Source: Symbiodinium natans
Lineage: Eukaryota; Sar; Dinophyceae; Suessiales; Symbiodiniaceae
Direction: 5' to 3'
DNA length: 64,000 nucleotides
Assembly: GCA_905221605.1 (NCBI GenBank)
Contig: CAJNDS010002299.1
Span: 408,001-472,000, forward strand
Shown here: positions 13,268 to 22,539 of the stretch, one piece after another
How the letters are laid out: each line of letters begins with the position of its first letter
How positions within the stretch are numbered: the first letter of the stretch is position 1
Notes under the pieces: model-generated
What the model was told of the DNA's origin: nothing
The model's input: the letters and a program-made list of their open reading frames with translations, nothing else
The model's database searches: none
Translations under genes and position numbers: made by a program

Positions 13268-13471
13268 TCACGGAGCGCATCCTAGAATCCGCGAAGGTCG
13301 GGGATCGTTGGGGGATTCAGACTTGCCCATGAAGAGGGGATGCACCTGCATGGCGCCCACTCCACCCACTACATCCATTGGGGTTGAAGTTCTGCACGTG
13401 CCAACCAGGGCCAACAAGTTGCAGAGGTCATCACTGAAGAACCGCATCTCGTACACGGCCCATGCGTTGAC
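13268..13471 (-). CDS. Exon with discoidin/F5-8C-like motif (putative)
   Basis: After a plausible acceptor (GCGAG|GTCAACG at 13471) the frame reads VNAWAVYEMRFFSDDLCNLL and continues past PLFMG. The pattern hydrophobic-x-E-h-x-F-h-S-D-x-x-C resembles the first strand of F5/8 type C (discoidin)-like domains that I associate with dinoflagellate secreted proteins; that family link is inference. A second copy, ELRFYSDINC, lies on the same strand near 22200. Neighbouring exons were not resolved. Confidence 0.35.
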   Translation of the reverse strand, partial: VNAWAVYEMRFFSDDLCNLLALVGTCRTSTPMDVVGGVGAMQVHPLFMGKSESPNDPRPSRILGCAP

Positions 13472-13959
13472 CTCGCTGCCAGAGAGAAGCCATTGTTGCA
13501 AGTACTCGCCAAATCTGACTATCTGGTCGAGCTGCACTACGGGGCAGGGCGCAGAGTTACTAGGAAAAGGCATGCCATGAACTGCAGGCAACCGACGCCC
13601 AGTGGAGCTCGCAGCCTCCACTGTGCTTGCGCGGCACAGTTGGGGAGCAGCTGCACACCTGCTCTATAAGCACTGGAAGCAATTGGAAGCACTACCTGTA
13701 GGCAGCTCTGCAAAGCCATCTAACTCGCAACAATGACAGCAAGCAAAAATCTTGCTTGCAAAAAGAGCTAGACAAACTAAACAATCTTCATTATCATTGC
13801 TCTCACCAAATTATTCCAAATTGGCAACACACCGCACCACACTAGGAGTGACTGACGGAAAAGGCGACGCGATCTTGAGTAAGAAGCTGACCAAAACCTA
13901 CTGCACCTGGCGCATATATTTCTTCACCAACTTGTTCACCGATTGACTACCATCAAGCA

Positions 13960-15260
13960 GAAAACGGCCTTCTGGCTCCGTGGCACTGGCCACTTCGAAA
14001 TTGCAGGCCTCTGGGTTTTGTGACTTAATGCTTTCGGCTCTCACACCCTCAGCTGGCGAGGTATATGGTGCGAAATTCGCAAAGCAAGTTTGTTAGGCTG
14101 GCCTGGTCGGCAACTTTCGGCCCGTGTCGGTTAGCCCAACGTCATAGAGTGTTCAGTTCAAGGCGGCCAGGGGAGGAGCTCTGCTCTTACGGAACACAAC
14201 TAGTCTGCTGTCCTGCGTTAGGAAGCACGGTCAAATGAATCATAATGAATCCAAGTAGCTGCATCTGGAGGCATCCTGTTGCTCCCGGCCCGCCCTTTCT
14301 ACACACACACCATTAAGGCTCTTCTCCGGCGTGGCCTCTGGCCTTTCTAAACGCATCATATTCCGAATGCCCACAAAACATTGCCAGCTTCCAGGCAAAG
14401 CCAGCCGCCAAGCCAAATGGTGTGTGAGGCACAAACCCCAAACCCATCATCATGCGCACTCCTGAGCTGCACCCAGCCCGCAGGCAGGTCGCCAAAGCGC
14501 TGTAGTGCGTTCCAGGAGCCAGAGCCTCAGGATGCGTCGTTCGTGATCCGCTGGCATTCTGGCAGAACCTGGCGCAACCCTGCTAGCCAGATCGCCCCTT
14601 TTCTTTCCGACGATGTCTTTATCTGTGTCATGCTCAGGATCAGGGTGCCAGAACAAGCATGAAAGCTACAGTTGCTTTGTATTCGGCAAGGGCCAGTATC
14701 TGTACAGCTGGCAGCAAGCTTGCGCACACTTGGAGGGAAAGCTCAGACATCCTGGGCCTAGTTACTAGACCAAGCAGCCTGAGGTCGAGCAGCGTCATGC
14801 ATCCGATTCCAGCTTACTTGATGAGTTTCCAATGACAACATGAAACATGCAAAAGACGCCTTTCGATGCCATCATCTCCCACCGCACAAAGCAGTGTGGA
14901 GTGAAGCAGCACATTAGCAAGGGGTGGCGAGATCAGGTGAGCTGCAGCCTAAAAACTGCAGTAGACCAACAAATGTTGGACTGAGCATGCTTTCCATGCC
15001 CACCAGAACATTGGCTCCAAGCCATCTTGCCATCCAGCCAATGCACCCTTGCCTTTAATTTACTATAACTTTAGTGAGGACCCTTGTGCAACAGAACCCT
15101 GCAGTGACTGATGTTGGGCTTCGGCTTTGGCGTGGATGTTCTTGCGCATGTGAAGCCGTCTTCGCTTCACCGCTTTGGAAGGAGCAAACGCCGGCTCGAA
15201 ATCGAGCCCGATCACAGGGGTTTTGGGGGTTTTGGGTTTTGGGGCTTGGGGCGACCACTT
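13960..15260. other. No gene recognised
   Basis: Mixed-composition DNA with overlapping frames on both strands (14240-14730 and 15055-15314), none with a domain or clear codon bias. A run of GGGGTTTTGGGGG-type G/T repeats near 15215-15250 is the only notable structure. Confidence 0.4.
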
Positions 15261-15269
15261 GCTCGCAGA

Positions 15270-15728
15270 TCAGAGGCTGAAGACTTCGGACCCACATCGG
15301 GAACAGATGACTGAGACGGAACCCTCAAAGCTCTGCAACCCAGAATTGTCTTTTGTCGGGAGGTTCAATGAGTCCCGGGCTTGCTGCTCACGCCTTTGCT
15401 GCTGAAGGGCCCTGCCCGATTTGATGTAATGTTCAAATCCTGCAGGGTGTCGATCAACGGCGATGAGGAATTCCTGGAGGTCGGCTTCGTGTGCAGCCCC
15501 TCGCCAGCCACCAGGAACTGCAAAATTCGGCCGTGGAGCACCACCTCCTGCTGGAGCATGGGAGTCCTCCGAAGTCCAAGTGGTGCACCTTCTGGAACTC
15601 ATCGAGGGACCGTCTTGGGAGGGCGTCTGGCTTCTGCCTGGCTTCTCGTGCGTACCGCGCAACGAGAGGAGCATCTTCAAGAAACTGACCATGACACCGG
15701 CAAGAATCAAAGACGCTGCGCTGCACAA
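15270..15728 (-). CDS. Intronless ORF of unknown function below a possible spliced-leader relic
   Basis: The frame is open for 152 codons and ends in TGA at 15270-15272. The first ATG is about 13 codons inside, at MVSFLKMLLSLRG. The C-terminal half looks coding: ADLQEFLIAVDRHPAGFEHY, then QQQRREQQARDSLNLP, then a closing CSRCGS motif. On the same strand, 27-38 bases upstream, lies TTTTGGCTCAAG, identical to the 3' 12 nt of the dinoflagellate spliced leader. That would fit a retroposed processed mRNA. The neighbouring minus frame (15454-15879, with ARYAREARQKPDALPRRSLD) and a plus-strand frame are also open, so the frame choice is uncertain. Confidence 0.35.
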   Translation of the reverse strand: MCSAASLILAGVMVSFLKMLLSLRGTHEKPGRSQTPSQDGPSMSSRRCTTWTSEDSHAPAGGGAPRPNFAVPGGWRGAAHEADLQEFLIAVDRHPAGFEHYIKSGRALQQQRREQQARDSLNLPTKDNSGLQSFEGSVSVICSRCGSEVFSL

Positions 15729-15754
15729 GGACTACGTACGAAGCTCTTGAAGCT

Positions 15755-15766
15755 CTTGAGCCAAAA
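15755..15766 (-). other. Possible DinoSL relic (TTTTGGCTCAAG)
   Basis: A 12-nt exact match to the 3' end of the 22-nt dinoflagellate spliced leader, on the minus strand and oriented toward the ORF at 15270-15728. The 5' part of the leader is not preserved. A chance hit is possible: a given 12-mer is expected at well under one copy in a window this size, but several nearby sequences would also have been accepted. Confidence 0.35.
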
Positions 15767-16678
15767 ACCCGGCGCAGTTCGGTCCTGGCGGATTGGTTTT
15801 GCAGGGCATCAGCGCTGCACCAGACAGTGTCCGCGGGCGCATGCCTTGACTTTAGCGTCCACTGTGGCCACCAGCCCAACGAGATGACTGGGGTGTCTAG
15901 ACATGCTATGCAGGTTCGGACAACACTGAGCCTCTAAAATCTCAGCCCTTTCCTCTTGACGTTCCTTTCTCTGGCTTTATGGGCCCCATCCACCCCACCC
16001 CTCCGCCCACCCTGCTTGTGATGGCGCAAATAATCCGCACCACTACGGATGAGCGAGACTACGACTGACCAAGCCTCGTGGACGGTATCTTGCGTTTTTC
16101 TGAAGGTGCCTTGCAACTGTGAACCCTTTTCAGACTGAAGGAGCCTGCGTCACTCCAGCCCTCCAGGGTGACTCCGCTTGCAGCCTGAAGATGGACAGGA
16201 AACTGCTATGCCAATGCTGCGGATGGACCTTGAAACTTTTCACCAACTACTGTCCTATGACTCACTGCAACTGGCGTCAAGCTTCGAGGCCAACTCCTCC
16301 TAAATCTAGTTGTTCGTCCACCCCTCCTCCCGAAACCCTGCTCAGGTACCTCGCCCCGGAGCTCAGCGCAGCCCAGCGCCGCCGGCGCTGCCAGCACCAG
16401 GCCCACCCAGGCGCCCAGCTCCCAGGAGTCCTTTCAACTTTCAAGGGTTTTGGGATACTTTGGGATACTTTGGGGTTCTTTGATGTTTAAGTGATGTTGA
16501 AAGTGTTTCGTTCACTTCTTGTGATGGCCTCCAGCTTAGACGGATGGGATTTGACAGACCTCACGTTTCAGATTGCTCTCTGCGCAACCTCAGATTTCGT
16601 GCAAATACGTCAGATGCCATGTGGCAATATGCTGCACACATGGAACAGGCGGCTGGGTGCTTTTTTTGCTGGCAACTT

Positions 16679-18865
16679 TCAAATCAGATCAACGATATCA
16701 ACCGAGGACTGTACTTGCCCAGCGGCGACCATGGCTTTCATCTTTGCAGCCAGACCTCCAACGAAGGCTGCTTTGAGCTTCTTCTGCGCGAGAAAATCAC
16801 TTGCCTGCTGCTCGAAGTTGCCGGCGTAGAATTTCAAGGTCTCCCACCGATTGTCGGATGTTAGGACCGTCAGCACATGGGCACTTGGGGCACTTGGAGC
16901 ACGTGGGGCACACGGCTCACGGAGATCACGGTGCTCCGGGGGGATATCTCGGGCCGGTGAGCTGCGTGGTGGCGGTGGGAGGAGCTCCGAGCCACAGGCC
17001 GCGGACACCCTCCAAGGAATCCCTTCGACCGAACGCGCATCCTGCCACTGTAAGCTGGAAGGTGTTCCACAGAACGCTGGACTTCCTTGGACAGGTGACC
17101 TTGCTTCAGTTGAGATAGGGCTGGAACGAAGTGAAGTTGAAAGCACTTTCGCTGGCACAGGTGACCTCGAGCCGCAGGCCGCGGTGGGCTGTGCCATCTC
17201 TGCCTGCGCTATTTCCGGTTGGGAGAGCACCGATGCCACCGTGTTGCCACTCCTTTCAGTGCCAAGTGCAGGCACGGCGTGCGTATATGACGTTGGGCCG
17301 AGGATAAGCTTTTGTACTTCCGGTTGTGCTGAAGAAGTTCCCCCGGAAGTAATTTGATGGATCCAGGAGCCAGCAGTCGTCTGGTCCTGGCGCGAGCCTG
17401 TCGACTCGGATGATGCAACAAGCTTGGCCTGGTGCTCATGCACTTCCAGGCGCAGCTGCTCCTCCTGGGCTTCTCGCCGCCGAAACTCGAGGTTTTCGTG
17501 GGCTTCGAGCTGGCGCAAGCGCTCCGCGGATTCCTGCTCCAGCTGTGTCATGCCACGCTGATGCTGAAGCAGCTCCATCCGCAGCTGCTCTTCTTGGCCT
17601 TCTCGCCGTCGAAACTCGAGGTCCTCACGGGCTTCGAGCTGGCGTAAGCGCTCGACAGATTCCTGCTGCAGCTGCAAAAAGCCACGCTGGTGCTCAAACA
17701 CCTCCATCCGCAGCTGCTCCTCCTGGGCTTCTCGTCGTCGAAACTCGAGGTCCTCGCGAGCTTCGAGCTGGCGCAAGGACTCGACAGACTCCTGCTTGAG
17801 CTGCGCCATACCACGCTGATGCTCACGCACCTCCATCCGCAGCTGCTCCTCCAGAGCTTCTCGCCGTCGAAGCTCGAAGTCCTCGCAGGCTTCGAGCTGG
17901 CGCAGGCGCTGCGCCGACTCCTGCTGAAGCTGTGCCATACCATGATGATGATCAATCACTTCCATTCTCAGTTGTTTCTCCTGGGCTTCTCTTCGTCGAA
18001 GCTCGAGGTCCTCGCGAGCTTCGAGGTGCCGCAAGCGCTCCGCAGACTCCTGCCTCAGCTCCGCCGCGCTATGCTGGTGCTCAAACACCTCCATCCGCAG
18101 CTGTTCCACCTGGCCTTCGAGGTGCCGCAAGCGCTCCGCACTCAGCGCATCCGAAGGCGTGTCGTGGTGCGTGGCAGGGAGCAGCCGTGCCTTTGAGGGA
18201 GGCGAGCCAGAGGCAATGACCTCCATCAACCCCTCCGCTCCGTCCGCACTCGGTGCAGCGGCACCCCACGAAACGCTTTTGGATCCTTTTGGGCTTTCCA
18301 CGTTGGCGAAAGTGGGCGCTGAAAAGTCCGAGTACACACTTCGCCCCTGATGCTCCGCACATGCCCGGACGCGGAAGGCGCAAGACTTTGTGACCGAGTC
18401 GATGAGGCACCTTTGCACCGCCTCTGCCTGACCTTCGAACATGAAGCTGCGAACTCGGGTGCGACCACCGCTCCCCTGGGAGAGCTGTTGCACCTCAAAG
18501 CTGGTCGACGGGCCCACGGAGCCCACGGCACGCCAGCTCAGTTCCACTCCTTCAGCGCTTTGTCTGAGACAGAACTCCTCGGGCACTTTCAGCTCTGGCG
18601 CAGCGTCCTCCTCGGCGTGCATGTGGGCTGTCGGGGATCCTGGGCCTAACTGGCCCAACTCCAGCTCGGCCAATCGCTCTCTGAGCATGGCCTGCTGCCT
18701 TTGCAGTGTGGCCTTCTCGCTGTTGAGGTCTCCTAAGAAAGCCGCCAGCATCCGCACTCGGCCCTCCAAGCGAAAACAGGTCTGCACAAGCTGCTGGTCC
18801 GAAAGGATCTCCAAGTCTTCCAAGCCCAGCCTTGTACCCATTGCAGTCGCCATGGCAGTCGCCAT
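16679..18865 (-). CDS. FN3-like, coiled-coil repeat protein (728 aa), intronless
   Basis: A single uninterrupted frame from ATG (MATAMATAMG) to TGA. Residues ~20-75 form a Leu/Glu/Arg coiled coil. Residues ~93-188 resemble a fibronectin type III fold, with VELSWRAV near the start and CAFRVRACAEHQG and YSDFSAPTF near the end. Residues ~255-481 are five full 43-residue repeats plus a partial sixth, each built as QLRMEV..HQ..QL.QES..RLRQLEA.EDLE.RRREA.EE, predicting a long continuous helix. The Ser/Pro-rich C-terminal 230 residues look disordered. There is no signal peptide or membrane segment, so it is probably a cytoskeletal or scaffold protein; that role is inference. The start is chosen because the helix begins immediately after it. 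No enzyme motif is visible. Confidence 0.85.
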   Translation of the reverse strand: MATAMATAMGTRLGLEDLEILSDQQLVQTCFRLEGRVRMLAAFLGDLNSEKATLQRQQAMLRERLAELELGQLGPGSPTAHMHAEEDAAPELKVPEEFCLRQSAEGVELSWRAVGSVGPSTSFEVQQLSQGSGGRTRVRSFMFEGQAEAVQRCLIDSVTKSCAFRVRACAEHQGRSVYSDFSAPTFANVESPKGSKSVSWGAAAPSADGAEGLMEVIASGSPPSKARLLPATHHDTPSDALSAERLRHLEGQVEQLRMEVFEHQHSAAELRQESAERLRHLEAREDLELRRREAQEKQLRMEVIDHHHGMAQLQQESAQRLRQLEACEDFELRRREALEEQLRMEVREHQRGMAQLKQESVESLRQLEAREDLEFRRREAQEEQLRMEVFEHQRGFLQLQQESVERLRQLEAREDLEFRRREGQEEQLRMELLQHQRGMTQLEQESAERLRQLEAHENLEFRRREAQEEQLRLEVHEHQAKLVASSESTGSRQDQTTAGSWIHQITSGGTSSAQPEVQKLILGPTSYTHAVPALGTERSGNTVASVLSQPEIAQAEMAQPTAACGSRSPVPAKVLSTSLRSSPISTEARSPVQGSPAFCGTPSSLQWQDARSVEGIPWRVSAACGSELLPPPPRSSPARDIPPEHRDLREPCAPRAPSAPSAHVLTVLTSDNRWETLKFYAGNFEQQASDFLAQKKLKAAFVGGLAAKMKAMVAAGQVQSSVDIVDLI
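17423..18103 (-). repeat. 129-bp in-frame tandem repeats (coiled-coil repeats)
   Basis: Five complete units of 129 bp (43 codons) and a sixth truncated one, all in frame within the 728-aa gene. Units differ mainly by substitutions and never by frame-breaking gaps, so the array is under coding constraint. The period of 43 is not a multiple of 7, yet charged and Leu positions recur as expected for a coiled coil with one stutter per unit. Confidence 0.85.
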
Positions 18866-19988
18866 TGCAAGCGGCCAGGAAGGCTTTCAGCACGCTTTAA
18901 GCTAACCAAGCGCAAGCTCGTCGCGATGAGTATCCCAATCACACTTCCCGCCGACTTCGTTTGCCACCGGCGTTTGCCCTCACTAATCTTGCACTGCTCA
19001 TTGGCATTCAGGAGTCTAACTGGGCCGTTTGCTAGTATAGAGGGTTTAGGTTCATGGCAGGCTGAGGCCCCTAATCGAGTTGAAAGCGGGAGCCCGAAGT
19101 CGGCAGATTGCTGCACAGGATTGCGCAGGCAGGTTATGGTAGGTTGGGAGAGCCCCGAGCTTAGCAAAGAGGCAACGCAACCTTTTGAGACTCAAAAGTG
19201 GCTGAACAGTTTACCCAGAATCCCACGCGAAGAGCCCTAAACTCCTTGAAGCCTAGAAGCCATTACCAAGCGCTATACCAACTCTAGAATGGATATCGGG
19301 TTCCTACTAGTACCAACCAGCTTGACTTGTTGATAACACAGAACAGAACACGTCTGCCTGAACATGACCAGAATATGGCCTGATCCCGTAGCCGCAGCCC
19401 TTAAGATTTCTCTGCTGGGATGATTGGCCCACGCCTTTCAATCAGCTACGGTCCGCAGTTTGATGGAGTGTCTGAAGAGAAAATTCAGGGCGCAAGCCCT
19501 TGAAACGTACATAAACATCTACATAGAGACGAAACAAAATTATCCTAGCCATGAAGCCGGACCATTCGGCTGAGGTACACTGCCGGGTACATGCACGTGG
19601 AAGCGGGCAAAACTAAGCCCAATGGCCCTGCATTGTGCTCCCGAAAACCGCGCCTGGCATGTGCGGGCCGAGTCCACGCCGGCCCGGCAGCGAGCCTTGG
19701 CGGCATTTCCAGCAGTCACTACGTACCCTTAAAAACGGGTCCATCATGTTGTGCATACTTGTACCAATTTTCAATATGATCCCCATGGCAGCCTCAGCTC
19801 TCTGATGTTTGTTTTCTCACCCTCTCTGTCTCTCTATTTGGTAAGTTTGGCTAAGGGACCTGGACCTACAGTGGCACTTAGCATCAGCCGTTAAAGACAG
19901 CGAATTTAGGTGCTGAAACCGATGTGGCCTCCCAGGTCGAATTGGCATCTGCATCAAATGCCTGGCCAGGGAAGAACATCTCCGCAGC

Positions 19989-21524
19989 TCATGCTGCATT
20001 ATCTATCCGGCTCCGGGCGCGTGAGTGGCAAGAATCTATGCCCGAACTACGCAAGAAAAATCGCTTCAACGAATGGGATTTTGACAGCTGATGCGGTTCA
20101 TGGGTGACGGAGTAGTTGCATTCATGAATGAACTGCTGCAGCACCCTGAGTGACCAGTTCTCCCTGTATGCCGCCATCTTGAAATACCGTCCGATCTCCT
20201 CTGCGCGCTCACACAAAGGCCGTGACACATCTGCCCAGCGCGCAGGGTCTGTTCGGACTCCATGCCAGATCTCCCAGCCATGAGCAAACGTGCGAAGCGG
20301 ATGACAAAAGTACTGCTGCCTCCACAGCTGCCAACTACTCATTACCTTAAGCCATGGTACGGCCCATCCAAGGTCCGACCGAAGGAACAGAACATTGTGC
20401 CCAGGTTCAACGAGACCTGCGAGCACATAGCTGCTGCCAAGGGTTTCTTCAACCGCTGCCAGAGAGCAGCCACGACGCCTAAGGTTGTCACGCCAACTTT
20501 GGGGTTGCTCGCAGTCTGCTGCTGTGCACTGCACCGCCGGATTAAATCGAACCCGCAGAACAAAGGGCGGCGGCACGGTCATGAGCATGACCTCGACGTG
20601 GATCAGTGCTGGCTGTAAGGGAAGCAGCTCCTCCAAGAAGTCACAATCTCCATTATCTACATCCACCTTCAGCAGGTCGGGGGATCCTGCCAATCCTGCC
20701 GGCCTTTCCTTGCGGACCATCTCCAAGGCCTGGTTCGGAGCGAGGCGGCCAAGCACCACCACATCCTGGCGGCTCGCCAGCGACTTGCGCAGAGCCCTCT
20801 CCAAAGAGGGCTGTGCTTCAACCTGTACACCACCAAAGCCCTCTGCGATAAGGCAGTTGGCCATGTCCTCTTTATTCCTGTCACAGGAGCCGTCGCCGGC
20901 GCCCAGGTTCACCACCCACTTCGACGTGGCCGCCCCAGCATCCCTCAAGGCGCTGAGGATCTGGAAAGGGTCAACACCCAAGAAGGGTATCCCACCGAAG
21001 TGATGGAGCTGCAAGGATCGGAGGGGCGGATCGAGTCTTCCGAGCCAAGGAAACCCATATGCGTCGCAGAGACCTCGTGGAACAAAGCTGCTTTGCATAG
21101 TGAAAGGCGCTGGAAGGCCAGCTACCCCACCTCCCTCCCCTCCACTTTGCTGAAGAGTTCTCATCGTTTCCGAAAGCACATCTTGAATAAACACGGAGGG
21201 GTCCCGCAAATAGGCATCACATGCACCAAACCTGGAGCACACTTCCAACAGCAGGTCTCCCATCGCATCTGCTGCGCACGTCAGGAAGCGCGTGGCACAA
21301 AGCATCACCCGCAGGGCATTTAATGTCTCGAAAGCCTTTGCCAGATCCCAGGCCTCACCTCCGCCACTCTGCTCACGATGGCTGTAGGCATGTGCCAGCG
21401 CCCACTCAGCTGTGCGATGAACCTGCTGGAACAATGCTGTTGTCATCTGAGCAACACGCACATTATCTTCGCAAAGCTCACTGCCGAATGGTGGGCAATG
21501 AGGCAGCGACATCTCCCCAAGCAT
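19989..21524 (-). CDS. SAM-dependent methyltransferase-like protein (511 aa)
   Basis: One open frame from ATG to TAA; an in-frame stop lies three codons upstream of the ATG. A Rossmann methyltransferase core is visible at residues ~203-310: motif I WVVNLGAGDG (203-212), a strand ending in the acidic QVEAQPS that would bind the adenosyl ribose, then DLLKVDVDNGDCDFL (~283-297) and IHVEV (308-312), the arrangement seen in FkbM-type methyltransferases. The N-terminal 190 residues are mostly helical and not recognised; the C-terminal 120 contain Trp/Tyr-rich segments. No signal peptide is clear. The substrate cannot be told. The last ~40 residues are more basic and less constrained, and an intron near the end is possible. 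Confidence 0.75.
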   Translation of the reverse strand: MLGEMSLPHCPPFGSELCEDNVRVAQMTTALFQQVHRTAEWALAHAYSHREQSGGGEAWDLAKAFETLNALRVMLCATRFLTCAADAMGDLLLEVCSRFGACDAYLRDPSVFIQDVLSETMRTLQQSGGEGGGVAGLPAPFTMQSSFVPRGLCDAYGFPWLGRLDPPLRSLQLHHFGGIPFLGVDPFQILSALRDAGAATSKWVVNLGAGDGSCDRNKEDMANCLIAEGFGGVQVEAQPSLERALRKSLASRQDVVVLGRLAPNQALEMVRKERPAGLAGSPDLLKVDVDNGDCDFLEELLPLQPALIHVEVMLMTVPPPFVLRVRFNPAVQCTAADCEQPQSWRDNLRRRGCSLAAVEETLGSSYVLAGLVEPGHNVLFLRSDLGWAVPWLKVMSSWQLWRQQYFCHPLRTFAHGWEIWHGVRTDPARWADVSRPLCERAEEIGRYFKMAAYRENWSLRVLQQFIHECNYSVTHEPHQLSKSHSLKRFFLRSSGIDSCHSRARSRIDNAA

Positions 21525-22100
21525 GCTTGTTTACGATCACAACAGCTCCATCGCATTGCGGATTCCTACAGCGAGCATGTAGGAACAAGCAAAACCTTTT
21601 TACCCGTTCTTATAGAACCCTTCATTGTCCTTCATTCTTGTGTTCTCCCTATCCGATATCCGTTCCTATAGAATCCTTCAACCTTGCATTCTCCAAGACC
21701 TCTCTGAATGAGCAAAGGTCGGCTGCGGCACCGTGACCTACCAGTATGAGTACGCTTCTGTCAGCCGAACGATTGGTCGAATGTCTTGGACGTTGGAAGC
21801 AGTTCCAAACCTGGTCGCCCACATGTTGAACCACGTTTGGGATCCACTAGAACTTGCATACAAGCGGAGGAAGTGTTCCAAACCAGTGGTCGATGCTATG
21901 ATGGTGGATGTTGCCTGGGGTAGCAACATTCGATTCAGCTGCGGCTGAAGAAACCAGCTATATGGCAGCTAGAGCATGATATCATTACAAGAGTCTGCAT
22001 CAACCAAACCTCCCAAGACTCTCCGAACTATTCCAAACGTACTCAGCCCGAACAAAGCAACTTGCTAAGCATGAAACTAACAGCCCCCTCTAAGACTCTA

Positions 22101-22222
22101 CTGTACAAAACCAAGTCCAAACGCTGAACGGGGGGAGCCTTGTTGACCTCTCCCAGGGAGCTGATGAGCTCTGTTGGGGCCAACGGCTCCGAGCAGTTGA
22201 TGTCCGAGTAGAATCGCAGCTC
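22101..22222 (-). CDS. Exon with discoidin-like ELRFYSD motif (putative)
   Basis: After the acceptor GAAGCTCAG|GAGCTG the frame reads ELRFYSDINCSEPLAPTELI and runs to a CAG near 22101. It matches in pattern the exon at 13268-13471 (EMRFFSDDLC), on the same strand. The frame just upstream (22239-22535) is Cys/Pro-rich near its end (SCPEPCAAPEPECYP) and may be the preceding exon. An extracellular adhesion-type domain is suspected only from this motif. Confidence 0.35.
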
Positions 22223-22539
22223 CTGAGCTTCACAAGGCTTAGTCACTTAGTGTTGGAGGCGGCAAGGTGTGCATAGGGTAGCACTCAGGTTCAGGAGCGG
22301 CACATGGCTCTGGACAGGAAGCGATGTCGCAAATAAATCTGAAGACAAGCATACGACGCACGCGCCGATCGTGCGCTCGCGGGCGGCGTTTACGTGGCGC
22401 GCGCTTGCAGAAGACATTGGCAGGGCGATGCAAGCATGGATCGCTCCAAAGGTTTGGCAACATTGTTTCAGGTGGGTTTCGAAGCAGATCGTGCAAGAAT
22501 TGCATTTGGAGTGCCGTGCCCAAGAATGACATCACTTAA

